This document shows, piece by piece, positions 22,881 through 33,405 of a stretch of 40,275 nucleotides of DNA; the first letter of the stretch is position 1; each line of letters starts with the position of its first letter. The notes under the pieces were generated by a model. It was not told the DNA's origin. It saw only the letters and a list, made by a program, of their open reading frames with translations, and did no database searches. The position numbers and the translations under genes were made by a program. Origin of the DNA: Schoenoplectus triqueter (lineage: Eukaryota > Streptophyta > Magnoliopsida > Poales > Cyperaceae); assembly GCA_964058805.1 (NCBI GenBank), contig CAXKVV010000290.1, positions 1-40,275 on the forward strand, written 5' to 3'.

Positions 22881-23271
22881 AGTTATACTATTGTTAGTCG
22901 TGAAATATGAAATATATTTTTTACTTCTTGTCCTATCTCTCATTTCTAAATTCAAAATACTAATTCGACCGTTCAAAGTGTTCTCTATACTAAAATATAT
23001 TTGGTGATCAACCTTTATAATTTTTTGAATTTTTTTTTCTATTTTTTGAAGGATTAGAAATTTACTATTATTGAAAAAATATAAAGTCAATGAATTTTCT
23101 TACCCGTAAAAAAATAGAAAAAAACTTCCAAAAAATGAAAATTTGATCTCCAAGTATATTTTAGTATGGAGAAAACTTTGAACGGTTGAATCGATGTTTT
23201 AAATTTAGAAATGAGACATACGACTTGAATTATAAAAATATTTTGTATTTCACAATTAACGGTAGCATAAC
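22881..23271. mobile_element. foldback MITE, family A copy 2
   Basis: The left end is GTTATACTATTGTTAGTCGT; the right end in reverse complement is GTTATGCTACCGTTAATTGT. Shared with copy 1 (3101-3486): TCGACCGTTCAAAGTGTT (TCTGACCATTCAAAGTGTT in copy 1), AAAATATATTTGGTGAT and GGATTAGAAA. The sequence TATATATAG precedes the left end. Confidence 0.82.
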
Positions 23272-23754
23272 TAAATACACACATACATTACAAAATTTGG
23301 CGATTTTATAATGCTGTTCTAATATATTAACTTGTCTACAAAATAACTAAATAAAATATTAAACGTTAATTACAACACTGATAATTGCTGGATTTTATTG
23401 GGGTACAAATTGACAAATTTTTTAATAGGAAAAGCGGCACATTAAAGAAAATGTACTCAAATTTATTATTAGAAGTAAACCAGAAACACCGAACTTCTAA
23501 CTAAAAAAATACCTTAACGTCTCTAATTTTTAATTTATTACTCGGTAAATTCTTAATAAAAAATATATTATGGGATCAATACAAAAAGTGTTCTATTTTA
23601 GACTTTTTAAGTATTTATTTCAGACTTTTTTTAAAATGACTCTAAAATAATGAATCAAGTACTTGAAAAATTCTATAAATGAAAAGAAAATTGTCTCTCT
23701 TTTTTAGAGGTAAATAGACAAGTGTCAATTTTTATTTTTTAAAAATAAAGAAAA
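23272..23754. other. AT-rich spacer, nothing assigned
   Basis: No frame, foldback structure or RNA could be supported here. Confidence 0.45.
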
Positions 23755-23830
23755 ACACTCACAGGGCTTGAACAACAACCCTGCACTATGGAAAAAACAA
23801 ATCAAGTGCTTGACCACTAAACCAAGATTC
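23755..23830 (-). repeat. tRNA-like relic, possibly from a SINE
   Basis: On the - strand, TTGGTTTAGTGGTCAAGC (about 23808-23826) resembles a pol III A box (TRGCnnAGYnGG). GGGTTGTTGTTCAAGCCC (23764-23781) resembles a degenerate B box (GGTTCRAnnCC) at a suitable distance. No full cloverleaf can be drawn, so it is not offered as a working tRNA gene. A tRNA-derived SINE remnant fits, but no poly-A or T-rich tail was assigned. Confidence 0.35.
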
Positions 23831-24134
23831 GTTTGATGTAAATTACTTATAAAGTAACATAAATTGAAATTTAAAATATATATTGTAATTAGAAACATGA
23901 AAAATCTTGGATACTCCTGGAAGCACCCGATGTTTCTGTAATATCAGAATTATTCAGAAACGTTGTTAGCTCACGAGTGAAACAACTCAGAACGGCAGTA
24001 TAACACCGACAATCAACATTGACAAGCACCACCACGATGGCCACAAGGAATTTAAGCATCTTTTACCCTTCTCCTCTTTTTCGCTCAGAAAAACCTCGCT
24101 TCCCAGTTCAGTACTATCTCTGTTTACTGTACAG

Positions 24135-24248
24135 GGTATATCACTTGTCAAGCGCTGCTGCGGTTTGGGAGGCCCACTGGTCAGTGAAACAATTGAGAGG
24201 GCTGTCAAGGCCTGTGACTTTTCTGAGACCTCCTGTGTTGTTGCGTAG
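24135..24248 (+). pseudogene. exon-like scrap, family unknown
   Basis: After TTTACTGTACAG (a good acceptor ending at 24134), a + strand frame of 37 codons runs to TAG 24246-24248. It contains KRCCGLGGPLVSETIERAVK. The surrounding 24019-24333 is unusually GC-rich for this intergenic DNA, and other frames there are open too, which weakens the coding evidence. I recognise no family. It may be a fragment of a captured or duplicated gene. Confidence 0.25.
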
Positions 24249-25550
24249 CGAATTGGCAGGGGCTGACTGTGTAATTTCCGAGAAAACTGATGGCAGAGAC
24301 GCGGCTGACGGATGGGGTCACCTCACAAATTAAATTCGATAGAGACAAACCAAATCCAAGTTTTAGATTCTTCACAGTCCCTCTTCTCTCTTTTTTTTTT
24401 TATGGTGAATGGGTGATCTTCTCTCTTTCTCTCTACGCTTAGCTTCGCCCGTCAAAAATCCAGTGGTCAACGCCGCTTCACTGATGACGTGGCAATACAG
24501 ACAATTTTCTTAGAACTGAACGCAGAGATCACCGAATGAAAATTAGACTGGACCATGAAATTTGAATCAAAATAGGAGATGCGGTGTTTTTCTAGACTGG
24601 AGAATGCAATTTTCTGATAAAAACGGAGGGAATACGGGTGGTGCTAACAGGTTAATTCCATGAAATCACGCCAGAATCTGGTACCGATGCTTCAATCAGT
24701 CATAAATCAGGTACGTAACTGTAGTATTGATTTGAACACTACAACTATAGTAGCTACTACAAAGCTTGTACAGAAAAAGTCTTGGAGCTACACCATCATA
24801 GCAGCTTGATAGGAAGAATTTTTGGTGCTGATGTGAACTCAAAGATGTATTGATTTGCATTGGGAACTTCCCATCTGCTGGCAAAGTGTTGATACTTGAT
24901 AGCATTGGCATGGCAGCGAGATTTTATATTCATCGATATGAATTAAATCGAAAGGATTAATTAATAATATATAACTCTTATTAAATAGTAAATGGGATAT
25001 TTTTTGACCGTTGATTTCTAACAGCCTAAAACACGTCCAATGGCAGAATATGTGTTATCACTTTTAGAGGAAGTCTTTCTATAGTAACAGATACATGTAA
25101 ATTGAAGATACTTTCTTTTTCATTATAGCAAAGGCCTACATGTAACTTCTTTCGGCTTTACTTTTCTTTTCTCACTCATTTTGCATCAGTTCACAATTTC
25201 ATTTTTTTCTAAGGCTCAAAAAATTTAAGAACTATTGAGGCAGCAAAATATGAACACTATTGAGGCAGCAAAAGAAAGGACAAATTAATATGCGTAAGAA
25301 CTAAGAAGTTAATTAGCAAACAACTTCTGAGGAAGCGTGAAAAAGGTCTCTGCCCCAAAATAAAATCCCTTCTCCAAAACCCTTGCTAACCCCCATCAAA
25401 ATGGAGAAGGAAAGAGACCAATTTCACGTTTTCTATTACACGTCTAAGCTTCCAAAAAAAGTAAAAGAAAGAAGTAAAAGAGAAAGAAACCTACCCCATC
25501 CTATCATTCCCATAATAAAACAGTATCACTGTTCCACCATCTGGCAAATT
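24249..25550. other. spacer and probable ANT 3' untranslated region
   Basis: The ANT transcript, running towards lower coordinates, should end in about 25150-25550; no poly(A) signal is obvious. At 24380-24500 there is a CT-rich, promoter-like stretch with GATGACGTGGCAA (an ACGT core) at about 24483. No gene follows it. The frame at 24696-24911 on the - strand matches nothing I recognise. Confidence 0.4.
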
Positions 25551-28500
25551 TCAAGCATCGGTCCATGCTGCAAAACCCGGCAAATGTGCAATGGAAACAG
25601 CTTGCCTGGTTTGTGCAGAAGGCATCCATTGGTTTAACGGAGCCTGTTCGATTACCTTTGATACGGGTTTGGCAAACAACATTGCGAGCCCACCACCTCT
25701 TTCTGGACTCCCTTCACGATTGTTGCATCCATTAGCCAGATTTACCTCGCCTCCATCATCTGTAACTCGAGTCGAGTTAGGATTCACATTTAGCAGAAAT
25801 GATCCCACCCGACCATCACCCAAATCTGATACTGTTTGGTTCATAGCATGGCTTTTGTTACTGTTCTCTTCATTGCATGGTAGAGCAATGTCTCGGTTGT
25901 TCTCAGTCTGTTGGATTAGTGAACTGTTGCATGGTAATTCTTGGGCTTTTGTGCGGCGAGCCAGCTCACCAGGAAGAAGCGTGGTACTGGCCATGATCTT
26001 GTCCACATCGTAGCGGGTAATGTCGAAGTTTGTCACTGCATTTAATCCTCGAAATTTGATAGCAGCTATGTCATAGGCCTCTGCTGCTTCCTCCTGTGTA
26101 CCTATTAATTTATCATGTCATAGATTTCGTTAAGGTTTGTATGGCACACTCAATTAGCTAGTGATCAAGAATAATTTCTGACGACTACAAAACAAGAATT
26201 TAAAAGCTGATTACTTTTGTAAGCCTTAGTATGTGAAGACCACAGTAAACCGGTCAAACAAAGGCTTTGAGACTACTACTGTTTGAAATCGGCCTTATAA
26301 AAAGGGAATGCATAAGGTATATACAACTTTAGTATAAAGTTTCATGCAACATATCAAAAGCATGAAGTTGGCAGTGAGACATTCTTTCTTTGAAAGAAAG
26401 GAACGTGAGAAATCATTAGGCTAAGGTTTTATGATTGTGAAAGGACATATTCCCAGTTACAATAGTTTTCAAGACAGAAGCATGCATAATAATGCACAAA
26501 GGTGTTATAAATAATGAACTTCTAAGTAACAGCACAAAAGGTGCCTTTGAATTAATAATGAATTTCTAAGTTATATTGACCAAGAGAATCAAGCAATTAT
26601 CACACTCATAAACTTACTAAATGTCCCAAGATAAAGGTCCTTGTTTCCTGATACCCTTCCGATTCGGGCTTGCCACCTTCCATGTTGATGATGCCTGAAA
26701 AGAAAATATAATAAGATGTCACAATTTCATACGAAAAATATAATATAAAGAACTCTGATTAACTAACGAGTGATATTTTATCACATTTACAAACCTTGTT
26801 ACTCCTCTATATATTGAGGCTCCACGTGAGAATCCACTACTCTTCCTGCAAAATTAAATTTATTTAAATTAACAATAACATAAAGATGATGGCACCAAGT
26901 GAAACAAAAGTATTAAATTTAGCAACTAACAGTGTTTTTCGTTTTCATTTAAACTAATTAGAAGCGTTATGCAGAATGTACACCTTCTAAGATGAGCAAC
27001 ATATTCCTGCCTACTCATATTTTTCATCTCTTCCAACTCGTCCTGATAATCCTCAATCTGTAATTGTAAAAAGCATCAGAGAGTTGTCTATAAAAGATAA
27101 TAAAAACGAACATTTGCATTTAAGTTCACATAATGCAGAAAGCAAGCAAAGCTTACACTTACAGGGAAGTTAATGTGAGTAGAAGGCCCCCAGTATTTCA
27201 GGGCTGCCAAATCATATGCTCTAGCAGCCTTTTCTTCCATATCATAACCTCCTATAAATTAATAAATTACATAAATTACATTCCCTATTAACAAACACGT
27301 ACTTTAATTTTCGCATGCGAGACATCTATTAAATAATTCCTAGATATAAAAAGGGCAAGTAAAAATGCAAGTCTTACCAAGATAAACTGCAAGGCAGATG
27401 TTTATCCATTTGATGATGTTAGCATGATAGCATCCCCAAGCAAAATCATTCAAAAAAGTGTTAAGAAAGATACTATCAGAGGACTACAAGCTTAAAAGAG
27501 GATATAGTAATTTTCTTATTGCTATTTCATATGTTGGCATAAAACGTTGGCTAATGATGGAATAACAATATTATTAAAAGCACTAGTGCAATAAATTAAT
27601 CAAGCTATCTTATACCTTGTCTTCCCTTCCTTGTCTGGCCTTCTTTCTTGCAACTATTGTCCCACAAATGTGCTTCATACCTTCCTGTCCATCTATGCCT
27701 TACCAAAACATAAAAGTAAAATGGATCATAGATAAAGCAAAAGTTGCTACCCAGCTGTTTGAAGAAGGACAATAAAGTTCAACCGGAAATAGTAATCTCA
27801 TCGCATACTCTATCTATTATTACAGTACATGAAAAAAGAAAGATGAACACTGATTGATTTCCCATACCTTGTAACACCTCTGTACTGAGAGGTTCTCTGA
27901 CCAAAGGTGTCAATAGACTTCCTATGCACTGGTTGCTTCTGACTGCCCTTGTCACTTCCCCTCTTTCTAGTTCCATCAACTGCCATGTTGTATTCACTTC
28001 CCATAGCTTGACTTACACCATTTTGCATCGCGGTGACGCAGCTCGACTGAGAGCCGGAGCTCATGGAAAGACTGAGTGAGTGCAAATCCCCGAAACCCAC
28101 TGAACCCCAGTTCTTGTAAGTTGACATCACCTCATTTGCGCCGATTGGATCTTCGACGAGGGAGACATGGTACATCTCAGGTGGTGCAAGCATGGTGCAA
28201 ACGCCCTCTTGCAATGGATGGAAGTATTGAACATGGTGGTGGTGTCCTGATCCTTGGTTTTCACTATAATACATGCTATCTAGACTAAGTGCCATGGCTT
28301 CTCTTTCATTGGCCTCACCGTACTGGTTGTGAGTGCCACCCAAGAAATCTTCCAGTTTCGGTGACGGTGATGGTACCATCCCTTAAAACAAATAGTCGAG
28401 CAAATGGGTAACAATGACTTCGTATTTTTTTTTGAAGCTCAGAACAGATCATAATGATAAAAATAGAAATGCAAACCTTGTTCTTGATCAGGTCTTGAGA

Positions 28501-28795
28501 GAGCCTCCATGATGCAAAGAGAGCCATCAGATTTAAGAGGCATGGAGGAGATATGAGAATAGTAGGGTGCATTCGCGTCTCCAAAGCTATAACAGAGAGA
28601 GGGGGTAACGGAGGAGCTGTAAGGCAAGAACGAAGAAGGTGAGGAGAGAGAGGTAATGGGTTGATGGTTTTGTGCGTGAGAGTGTGCGTGGTGGGTTTGA
28701 TCGTTGGTTTGGCCAGCCTCCATTGTTGTCATGTGAGGAGAGAGAGAGAAACCCAACCAATTGCTGTTGTTATTGCTAGCACTGATGGACTTCAT
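25551..28795 (-). CDS. ANT: AINTEGUMENTA (ANT) orthologue, AP2-family transcription factor
   Basis: Nuclear DNA-binding regulator that promotes cell proliferation in young lateral organs and ovules. Exons (5' to 3'): 28795-28477, 28381-27868, 27698-27616, 27386-27378, 27251-27163, 27057-26984, 26845-26795, 26694-26618, 26101-25551. All introns are GT-AG; the protein has 588 residues. Domains: euANT motif WLGFSLS at 13-19; [18 protein letters not shown] at about 85-102; PKLEDFLGG 114-122; [14 protein letters not shown] at about 208-221; pre-AP2 block [17 protein letters not shown]2 repeat R1 is 273-338, with the ANT-type insertion around [11 protein letters not shown]. The linker is 339-374 and R2 is 375-432. 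The C-terminus, [12 protein letters not shown] then LLPGELARR and finally AAWTDA, is what separates ANT from other AIL/PLT proteins. All AP2 motifs (YRGVTR, WEAH/WQAR-like, [20 protein letters not shown]) are intact. Low-complexity His/Ser/Asn stretches lie near the N-terminus. No miR172-type site was seen, as expected for the ANT lineage. Two upstream ORFs precede the start. Confidence 0.96.
27378..27386 (-). other. ANT: 9-nt micro-exon of ANT
   Basis: TTTATCTTG lies between ...CTTGCAG and GTAAGAC on the - strand. With one G from the previous exon and GA from the next it encodes V-Y-L-G at residues 306-309, the invariant YLG core of the first AP2 repeat. Without it R1 loses these residues. 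A three-codon exon at this place is a known peculiarity of AP2/ANT-type genes. Automated gene finders often miss it. Confidence 0.93.
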
Positions 28796-28854
28796 CTTCT
28801 ACTAATGTGAGATTGAACAGAGGTGAGAGAGTGTAGAGTATGAGAGGAGGGCAT
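28792..28854 (-). other. upstream ORF overlapping the ANT start (ATGA)
   Basis: An ATG at 28854-28852 (- strand) opens a 20-codon frame in the +1 frame relative to ANT. Its TGA (28794-28792) overlaps the ANT initiation codon as ATGA. This geometry can allow termination-reinitiation or repress the main frame. It depends on the leader being unspliced and extending past 28854, which is inference. Confidence 0.5.
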
Positions 28855-28861
28855 CAATCAT
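28802..28861 (-). other. second upstream ORF of ANT (19 codons)
   Basis: The ATG at 28861-28859 starts a 19-codon frame that ends TAG 28804-28802, six bases before the ANT ATG. It overlaps the other upstream ORF in a different frame (ATGATTGATG carries both starts). The peptide has no known relative. Confidence 0.5.
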
Positions 28862-29881
28862 TGGGGAGTACAAGAGCTAATGATGCACAAGCACCATTTT
28901 TGTTCTCTCTTTTCGCCTTTGGGTTTTGTGTTCAAATTTCCAACCCCTTGGTATATCGTTGGACAGAGAAAGAGAGAAGAACAGAGGAAAAGCACCAGAG
29001 AATGAGAATGAGTGTGTGCGGGAGCGGGGAGTAAGTATGCGAGTGTGTTTGTCCCTTTAAACTAAGCAAAAAGAATGAGTTCCCCCAGAGAAATGCTGCA
29101 TAAAATGCCTCCTATGGGGATCCGTGTACTGAGAAAGACATCCATCCTCATCTCTCAGACTCTCTCTTTTCTTGAGCACGTTTGCCCTTTTTGTTAACAC
29201 CGCCTTAAACTCAAAACAAAGCACCAAGATTAGAAAAAGGATACTCTTTGAGCTTTTAAGTCAATACATAAATAATTGGCTGTGAATCTCGACTTTAGTA
29301 AGATAATAAGTCTAGTTTTGATGTTTGGAACCTTCTCTGACCTAAATAACTAAATAAAATATTGTTTTTGAAGGTGTTCCAGTATAGCACATTAGCGCTC
29401 ATCAAAGGATAAAATTTCAGAGGGGGCCGTGTTCTCTAGCATTGCATATATATTAAGGAAATCTGATGTAAACATTAAGTTGCATGCAGAATAAAAACAA
29501 GTAAATATTAATATGAACATGGGAAAAATGGAACCATGCCATGCCATGCCATCACTAAGTCATTTAAATATTTAAACCGATTATCAATATATAAATAATA
29601 ATTTTAATGCTGCTGAGGCTAGACTTTAATATGGATGGGAAGAGGCATGTTTATCATCAAACTTTCAAGACCCCATTTTATTTTGTACAATATTTTTATG
29701 AGGGGTCTGCTAAGGGCAAGAATACTGCATAAGTAGTCACTTCACAACAGTTCTAGCTCTGTACAGCCTACAATGCCAACCGAAAAAGGATCAAAGTCCA
29801 ATAGTCCATCTTGTGTTTCTACTGTTTAGTGTTTATTTATGTCCCAAAGGCCCACCCCTCCAGCACCTTTTGTTTATTTAC
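28862..29881 (-). promoter_or_regulatory. ANT 5' leader and proximal promoter region
   Basis: On the - strand, 28862-29200 is pyrimidine-rich (TCTC-type runs), as is usual for long plant leaders. A convincing TATA box was not found. A small ATGCC-type tandem (ATGCCATGCCATGCC at about 29536) lies further up. The frame at 28840-29034 on the + strand is in this leader and is not taken as a gene. Confidence 0.35.
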
Positions 29882-30230
29882 AAGGAACGGATCGCTTGAT
29901 AATGGCTATTTTGACAATTTTAATAATGAGTTTTAAATAATTATAAAATAAAAATATTTATAAATATATTTTTTTACTTATAAATTGATAGTGATTTAAA
30001 TTTCATTATCGTTTGATAGTTTATAAAATATTATTAAATTGAATCCGTTGTAAATTATATAATAAATTTGATAATCTTTAACGGACTAACAAATAATAAT
30101 GAAATTACATAAAATTTGAATCACCATCAATCTATTATCTACAAAATTTTACTATTTTAAGATTTTGATAATATTTATTTGGAGATCGGCAAGATTGTCA
30201 AGATAAACCACTGTCAAGGATCCCTTCCCT
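29882..30230. mobile_element. MITE, family F copy 1
   Basis: The left end GGATCGCTTGATAATGGCTA then TTTTGACAATTTTAATAATG is matched by the right end in reverse complement: GGGAAGGGATCCTTGACAGT then GGTTTATCTTGACAATC. The inner parts are complementary and AT-rich (TTAAATTTCATTAT against AATAATGAAATTA). A second copy is at 33406-33750. The superfamily is uncertain. Confidence 0.75.
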
Positions 30231-30714
30231 TATTTATAACTCCTTTCGTTGTTAATTATTTTCTTTTTTTTCTTCTATTGATATATCTTTTTCTTCTGAA
30301 GCAAAAAACACCAGAGAACTACATGTTGCAGAATCTTGCAAGTTTGTTTCGCCCAAGTATTATTCTTTTTCCTTATTTTTGTTCAAAGATTTAGTCAGGT
30401 GCTAATATAAAGATTTGAACTCAGATATTTTATGGGCAGCAGATATTAGGGCAAAGAAGATGTTGTTGGAGTCATTTAAGGGGAAAAAGAGAAAAATATG
30501 GCCCTATTTAAGGAAAGAAGAGTATTTATTACGGAGGATATTGGTTTCTCCTCATAAAGAGAAAATTAAATAAAGAGGTACAAAGGATGGAGAAATAAGT
30601 ACGCCAGTAATAAAATTTTACGGAATTGCCATGGCAACAGGAAATTTTGAATGCAGTCAAACAGCTGGAGACAAAATAAGAGAGAAGTGGGTTAAGAGGA
30701 GATGTGCTCCCTTC
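30231..30714. other. spacer, nothing assigned
   Basis: AT-rich, with an A/G-rich block (about 30480-30600). No gene or repeat supported. Confidence 0.45.
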
Positions 30715-31040
30715 CAGTTTTTATTAATAATAATTATTATTAAAAATAAAAGTAATAACTATAAATTTTTAAATATATGAATGACATCGCGTCACTGTCA
30801 GTGGCGCGGAACACTGTCAGTAAACATTTCGTTCAAACCCCGCGCAAGTGAGATGGACAGACGTTGTACGTTTTGTATATATAAGAAGCAAACACGCCAT
30901 TGTCAGTGGCGCGCTTCGTAGAAATAATGAAACGCGCCACTAATAATGGCGTGCTGCCATTTATATATTTGAAATTTTACGTTTCTCACTCTTATTTTTA
31001 ATAATATTAATTTAATAAAACTTATTATTATTAAAAACTG
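30715..31040. mobile_element. foldback MITE with GC-rich core, family E copy 1 (326 bp)
   Basis: The termini CAGTTTTTATTAATAATAAT and, in reverse complement, CAGTTTTTAATAATAATAAG are inverted repeats. The core holds several copies of GTGGCGCG/CGCGCCAC in both orientations, in sharp contrast to the AT arms. Flanks GCTCCCTTC (30706-30714) and GCTCCTTCC (31041-31049) look like a degenerate 9-bp target duplication, which would suit a Mutator-like origin. Compare copy 2 at 37444-37722. Confidence 0.8.
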
Positions 31041-33405
31041 GCTCCTTCCATGAATGATGTGTAAACATGGTGCAAAAAAAAATATTAAATAAAAATTAGC
31101 TGCTCGATACACTACATTTATCCCTTTGTAGTTTCTACTTCATACCCTAGAAGCCAAAAACAGGTTCTTTTCCTGCTTCGTATATGATCGTACCGGATTA
31201 TTTTAGTCGTGGGCTCGTGGCGATGTGTGACTTCACTCACCACTATGTATAATTCATGCAAATTTTTTTTTTTGCCAGAGGGGTAGATAACACTGAAAAG
31301 AAATTTATACGTAGGCAAACAACACAGTGACACACCGAAATTCAACCAAAAAATTTCAAGATATATCTCCGATCATTTATACAAATGATGTGAAAAGATT
31401 AATCTAATTTTAACAATAATTGTTTATTCATAGACATATTTAAAAAATCAAAGGCTTAGTTTATTACTGGTAGATCAATTTCGAGTAATCTTTAAATCGC
31501 ATCAAATTTAATACACAACTAATTTAAATGGTAAAGAACATCTTATAATTTAACCCCCCCCCCCAGTCCTTAATATATAAATGCCCTTTTTTTTTGAAAA
31601 TGTTGGATCTATACTCTCCAGAATAACTCAAATTTTAAGTAACCCGTTTGTTAAATCTCAGTCAAATAAAATCTAACTGTCGTTTAGACATATGGGGGTC
31701 TCATTTAACTTCAATTTTATATTCAAACTAATGGTAAAAAACTGATCTTTATAAAATCAACTCCTGAATTATTTTAGTTCTAATCTTATAAAGATTTTAC
31801 TTTGTTATTTCTTACAACTATGCATAACAAAACTGTACAAAAAATAGTCCTCAAAATCCATATATTCGTACAGAACACTTAATAAATACAATTTTGAGAT
31901 ATTATAGGAAAAACGCGATTGCTGAATGGATCAGTTCACTAATCGATTAACATTTAAAATTATTTGGATGAGCTAGATTTTAAATAGTTATATAAAATCA
32001 TAAAATTTGAGTGGCCTCGCAAATTTGGATAAGATTTAAAATTGTTATAACAAGGAAAAAAAACAATACATGGCAAATTAAAGTGGCCTCGCAAAAACTT
32101 ATACCTTCGAAACTATTAAAATGATGTATCTCTTCCTTATTATATAATGCGTGGTGAATCATTTTTTAATCATTTTCTATGTTTTTTATGTTTCAACAAA
32201 AAAATTTATTCCTGCCTAGAATTTTTTGCCGCATAATAATTATACTTTATAAAAAAAATGTTAAATCTTCTAGCATCTCCAACATGTCACATCATCACTC
32301 TTCTTCACCATTGTTTTTATTTAAATTTTTTCATCTACTTGTATCCAATAGCTCATATGTAATTTTTCTCTCTACTCATTTAAAATAGATTAATATAATA
32401 TATTTGAGATGAAATTTAACTATTAACATGATCTTTTTTAATATAAAACTTTAAAGATTTTCATGATTAATTATATTATTATGTACATCTTTAGTATTTA
32501 AAAAATATGTTTATTTTTTAAAGTGAAATATTTATTGGATATATTTATTTTTTATATTATTAATTATTTAAATGAGAACTATTTTATCGGGGCGAAATTC
32601 AAGTTATAGCTCTAATATTATTAAATCCTTATATTCAATAGTAGTTCTGAGCAAAGAAGCATTACTAATTTGTGTGTTTAATACTTTTAGTAATCTCTTG
32701 TCAACTGTTCAGGAACCGCTAATAAATACATTTCAAAATCATTATTGAAACTTTTTTAGCCTAGTGAATTTTTATATAGGGGTACTTTAATTTTAAAAAT
32801 GAACAATTTATTCAATTGATTATTCTTTTTCGAAGCAAATCCCAAAAACAGCTCTAGCATGAACTACTTATTTTTAACCTGCTTGAATCTTGATATCAAG
32901 CGTCTTTCATTTATTTTGTAAATCTATTTTAACTTCCCCAAGGCACTTCGAAAAAATAAAACTATTTATATACATTTGGATTCCGCTCGCACCAGCGTTA
33001 TTTGATTGAAATTGATTTGATGATCTTTAAATTAATTACGAACTTATTCTATGTATTTTATCAAACAAATTTATAAGAGTTGCTTCTGTTGATTATAATT
33101 CCTTTCTTATGTAGATTTTACTTCTTCCGCAGGAAAATAAATAATTATCGTTGCAATAGATAATGAAACGAAAACGGTTAAATGCTGGTCCTGTTGTGAG
33201 GTCATTTTGCAAAAGATAAGAAAAAAAATAAGAAATAGTAGCAACACAATATCAGCATTATAAAAGCTATATTGTTTTCCCCCAACTCCTAGAAAGGATA
33301 TTTTCCGATTTCACGGAGGCAAACAACATTCATGGATCCATATCTCGGTTATAGAAAATAAGTATATATACAATGCCTCTTTTAGTAATATGTACGTATT
33401 GTATA
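31041..33405. other. long AT-rich spacer, nothing assigned
   Basis: Read on both strands. Only short frames occur (31118-31345 on the -, 32179-32388 on the +); neither has recognisable motifs. A poly-C run lies at about 31554-31564. No foldback element or RNA could be supported. Confidence 0.45.

Noticed and set aside
20878..23271. a CRISPR-like or satellite array
   Set aside because: Units are different foldback elements with different ends, not regular direct repeats with spacers.
23764..23826. a functional tRNA gene
   Set aside because: Acceptor and anticodon stems cannot be paired; only promoter-box-like words are present.
25591..26013. 140-codon frame on the + strand
   Set aside because: It is the antisense of the last ANT exon; the - strand frame has clear ANT C-terminal motifs.
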